Shown here piece by piece: positions 63,425-64,000 of a stretch of 64,000 nt of DNA. The DNA lies in the NCBI RefSeq assembly GCF_023558375.1, contig NZ_CP083761.1, positions 857,001 to 921,000 on the forward strand. The letters are read 5' to 3'. This stretch comes from Chroococcidiopsis sp. CCMEE 29. Lineage in GTDB: Bacteria; Cyanobacteriota; Cyanobacteriia; Cyanobacteriales; Chroococcidiopsidaceae. Made by a program: the position numbers and the translations under genes. The notes below the pieces were generated by a model. That model saw only the letters and a list, made by a program, of their open reading frames with translations, was not told the DNA's origin and searched no databases. The number at the start of each line of letters is the position of its first letter. Within the stretch, counting starts at the first letter, position 1.

Positions 63425-64000
63425 CTAAAATTCCAACTCGTCCTGTCGATTGGGTTCCCCACCATTTTTCACACTCAACCGCCAACTTGTAGCAATCTCT
63501 TCTGTTACATTCAGTTGCTCAATAATATTTTCTACTTGCTTTTGCAGCTTTTGCGTCAATGTAAGCGGAAAATTTACTTCTATGCCAGATTCTCTGATTG
63601 CTTCCGCTAGGTGAGAAAACTCTACTTTGAGAGTTTTTCTATTTGACTGAGAAAGTTTCAAATCATTTGTTTCAGTCAAACTTTTAGCTTGCATGGCTGT
63701 TTTTAGTCTGGTTTCAATATGAGTTAATTCGGAATCGAGCGTCCGTAACTGCTCTTTCAGTTCTAAATATCGTTCAGCCAGTAATGCCACATCTTCACTC
63801 GCTGGATCGGGTTCACTCATTGCCTTTAATTGCAACAGCTGACGATGTACCATCGCTAAATAAACGGGGTCCATCTTGGCATAATTCAGTTGTTTCCGAT
63901 CTAGGGGACGCTGTCCCCAGTCACTACTTTGCTGGCTTTTATCTACTGCTGGAACATTGCACAGTGTTTCTACCAAAGTCTTCAGCGAAAAATTAGGTAA
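63425..64000 (-). CDS. RNase D-like exonuclease, C-terminal part (5' end outside window)
   Basis: The frame is open to the right edge, so the start is beyond the window. The first visible residues, LPNFSLKTLVETL, are the middle of an RNase D fold, and QRPLDRKQLNYAKMDPVYLAMVHRQLLQL carries the Exo III Asp. After it comes a coiled coil (SEDVALLAERYLELKEQLRTLDSELTHIETRLK) and a C-terminal ~80-residue domain. It resembles the left-edge exonuclease in SDWGQRPL..KQLNYAKMD but lacks the nuclease/FtsK extension. The first two exonuclease motifs are not visible here. Confidence 0.8.
   Translation of the reverse strand, partial: LPNFSLKTLVETLCNVPAVDKSQQSSDWGQRPLDRKQLNYAKMDPVYLAMVHRQLLQLKAMSEPDPASEDVALLAERYLELKEQLRTLDSELTHIETRLKTAMQAKSLTETNDLKLSQSNRKTLKVEFSHLAEAIRESGIEVNFPLTLTQKLQKQVENIIEQLNVTEEIATSWRLSVKNGGEPNRQDELEF

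Overview
The window comes from a cyanobacterial chromosome. The evidence is photosystem II psbM, a complete beta-carboxysome operon (ccmK2-K1-L-M-N-O) plus ccmP, the CO2-uptake NDH-1MS genes (ndhF3-ndhD3-cupA), the sulfolipid genes sqdB/sqdX, rpaB, ycf46 and ycf35. HIP1 octamers (GCGATCGC) and short tandemly repeated heptamers/octamers are scattered throughout. I cannot name the genus from the sequence alone.

Layout. 1-5.9 kb: accessory DNA-processing module. It has a P-loop ATPase whose start lies outside the window, then a gene that joins an RNase D-like exonuclease, an Fe-S PD-(D/E)XK nuclease and an FtsK-type motor (split by a frameshift), then a ParA ATPase. 5.9-6.5 kb: decayed DNA with a structured GC-rich element. 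6.5-13.8 kb: tandem-Usp stress protein, psbM, a 2Fe-2S ferredoxin, an RND efflux pair and two small cyanobacterial proteins. 13.8-17.0 kb: a small membrane protein and a two-gene unit best read as 2-oxoglutarate decarboxylase plus succinate-semialdehyde dehydrogenase, the cyanobacterial TCA bypass. 17.1-19.9 kb: two tandem copies of a module made of a leader RNA-like element, a CheY-like regulator and a convergent DUF2294 gene. 20-29 kb: alcohol dehydrogenase, Ser/Thr kinase-WD40, SLH protein, FAD oxidoreductase, DUF92 kinase, VOC protein, pentapeptide protein and ccmP. 29.5-32.8 kb: a kinase pair whose sensor carries a cyanobacteriochrome-like GAF domain. 33-43 kb: hisC, a fused cobO, an ABC-2 permease, DUF456, a CCB-type assembly factor, rpaB, radA and the sulfolipid operon.

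43.4-58.7 kb is a carbon-concentrating region: ycf46, ycf35, an RRM protein, a LysR regulator and the ccm operon on the minus strand. The ndhF3-ndhD3-cupA operon diverges from a shared ~670-bp control region. NDH-1MS/CupA hydrates CO2 to bicarbonate; the carboxysome turns bicarbonate back to CO2 (CcmM keeps its carbonic-anhydrase zinc ligands) around Rubisco.

58.8-64 kb is accessory again: an N-terminally deleted PhzF gene, an HsdR-N-like nuclease, an M28 peptidase, a small palindromic element, and an intact ISKra4-like insertion sequence that splits a pathogen-related-protein-like gene (9-bp target duplication; removing the element restores one reading frame). A second RNase D-like gene runs off the right edge.

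The least explained items are the left-edge nuclease/translocase module, the paired leader RNA-like elements before the response regulators, and the CBS-GAF photoreceptor-like kinase.
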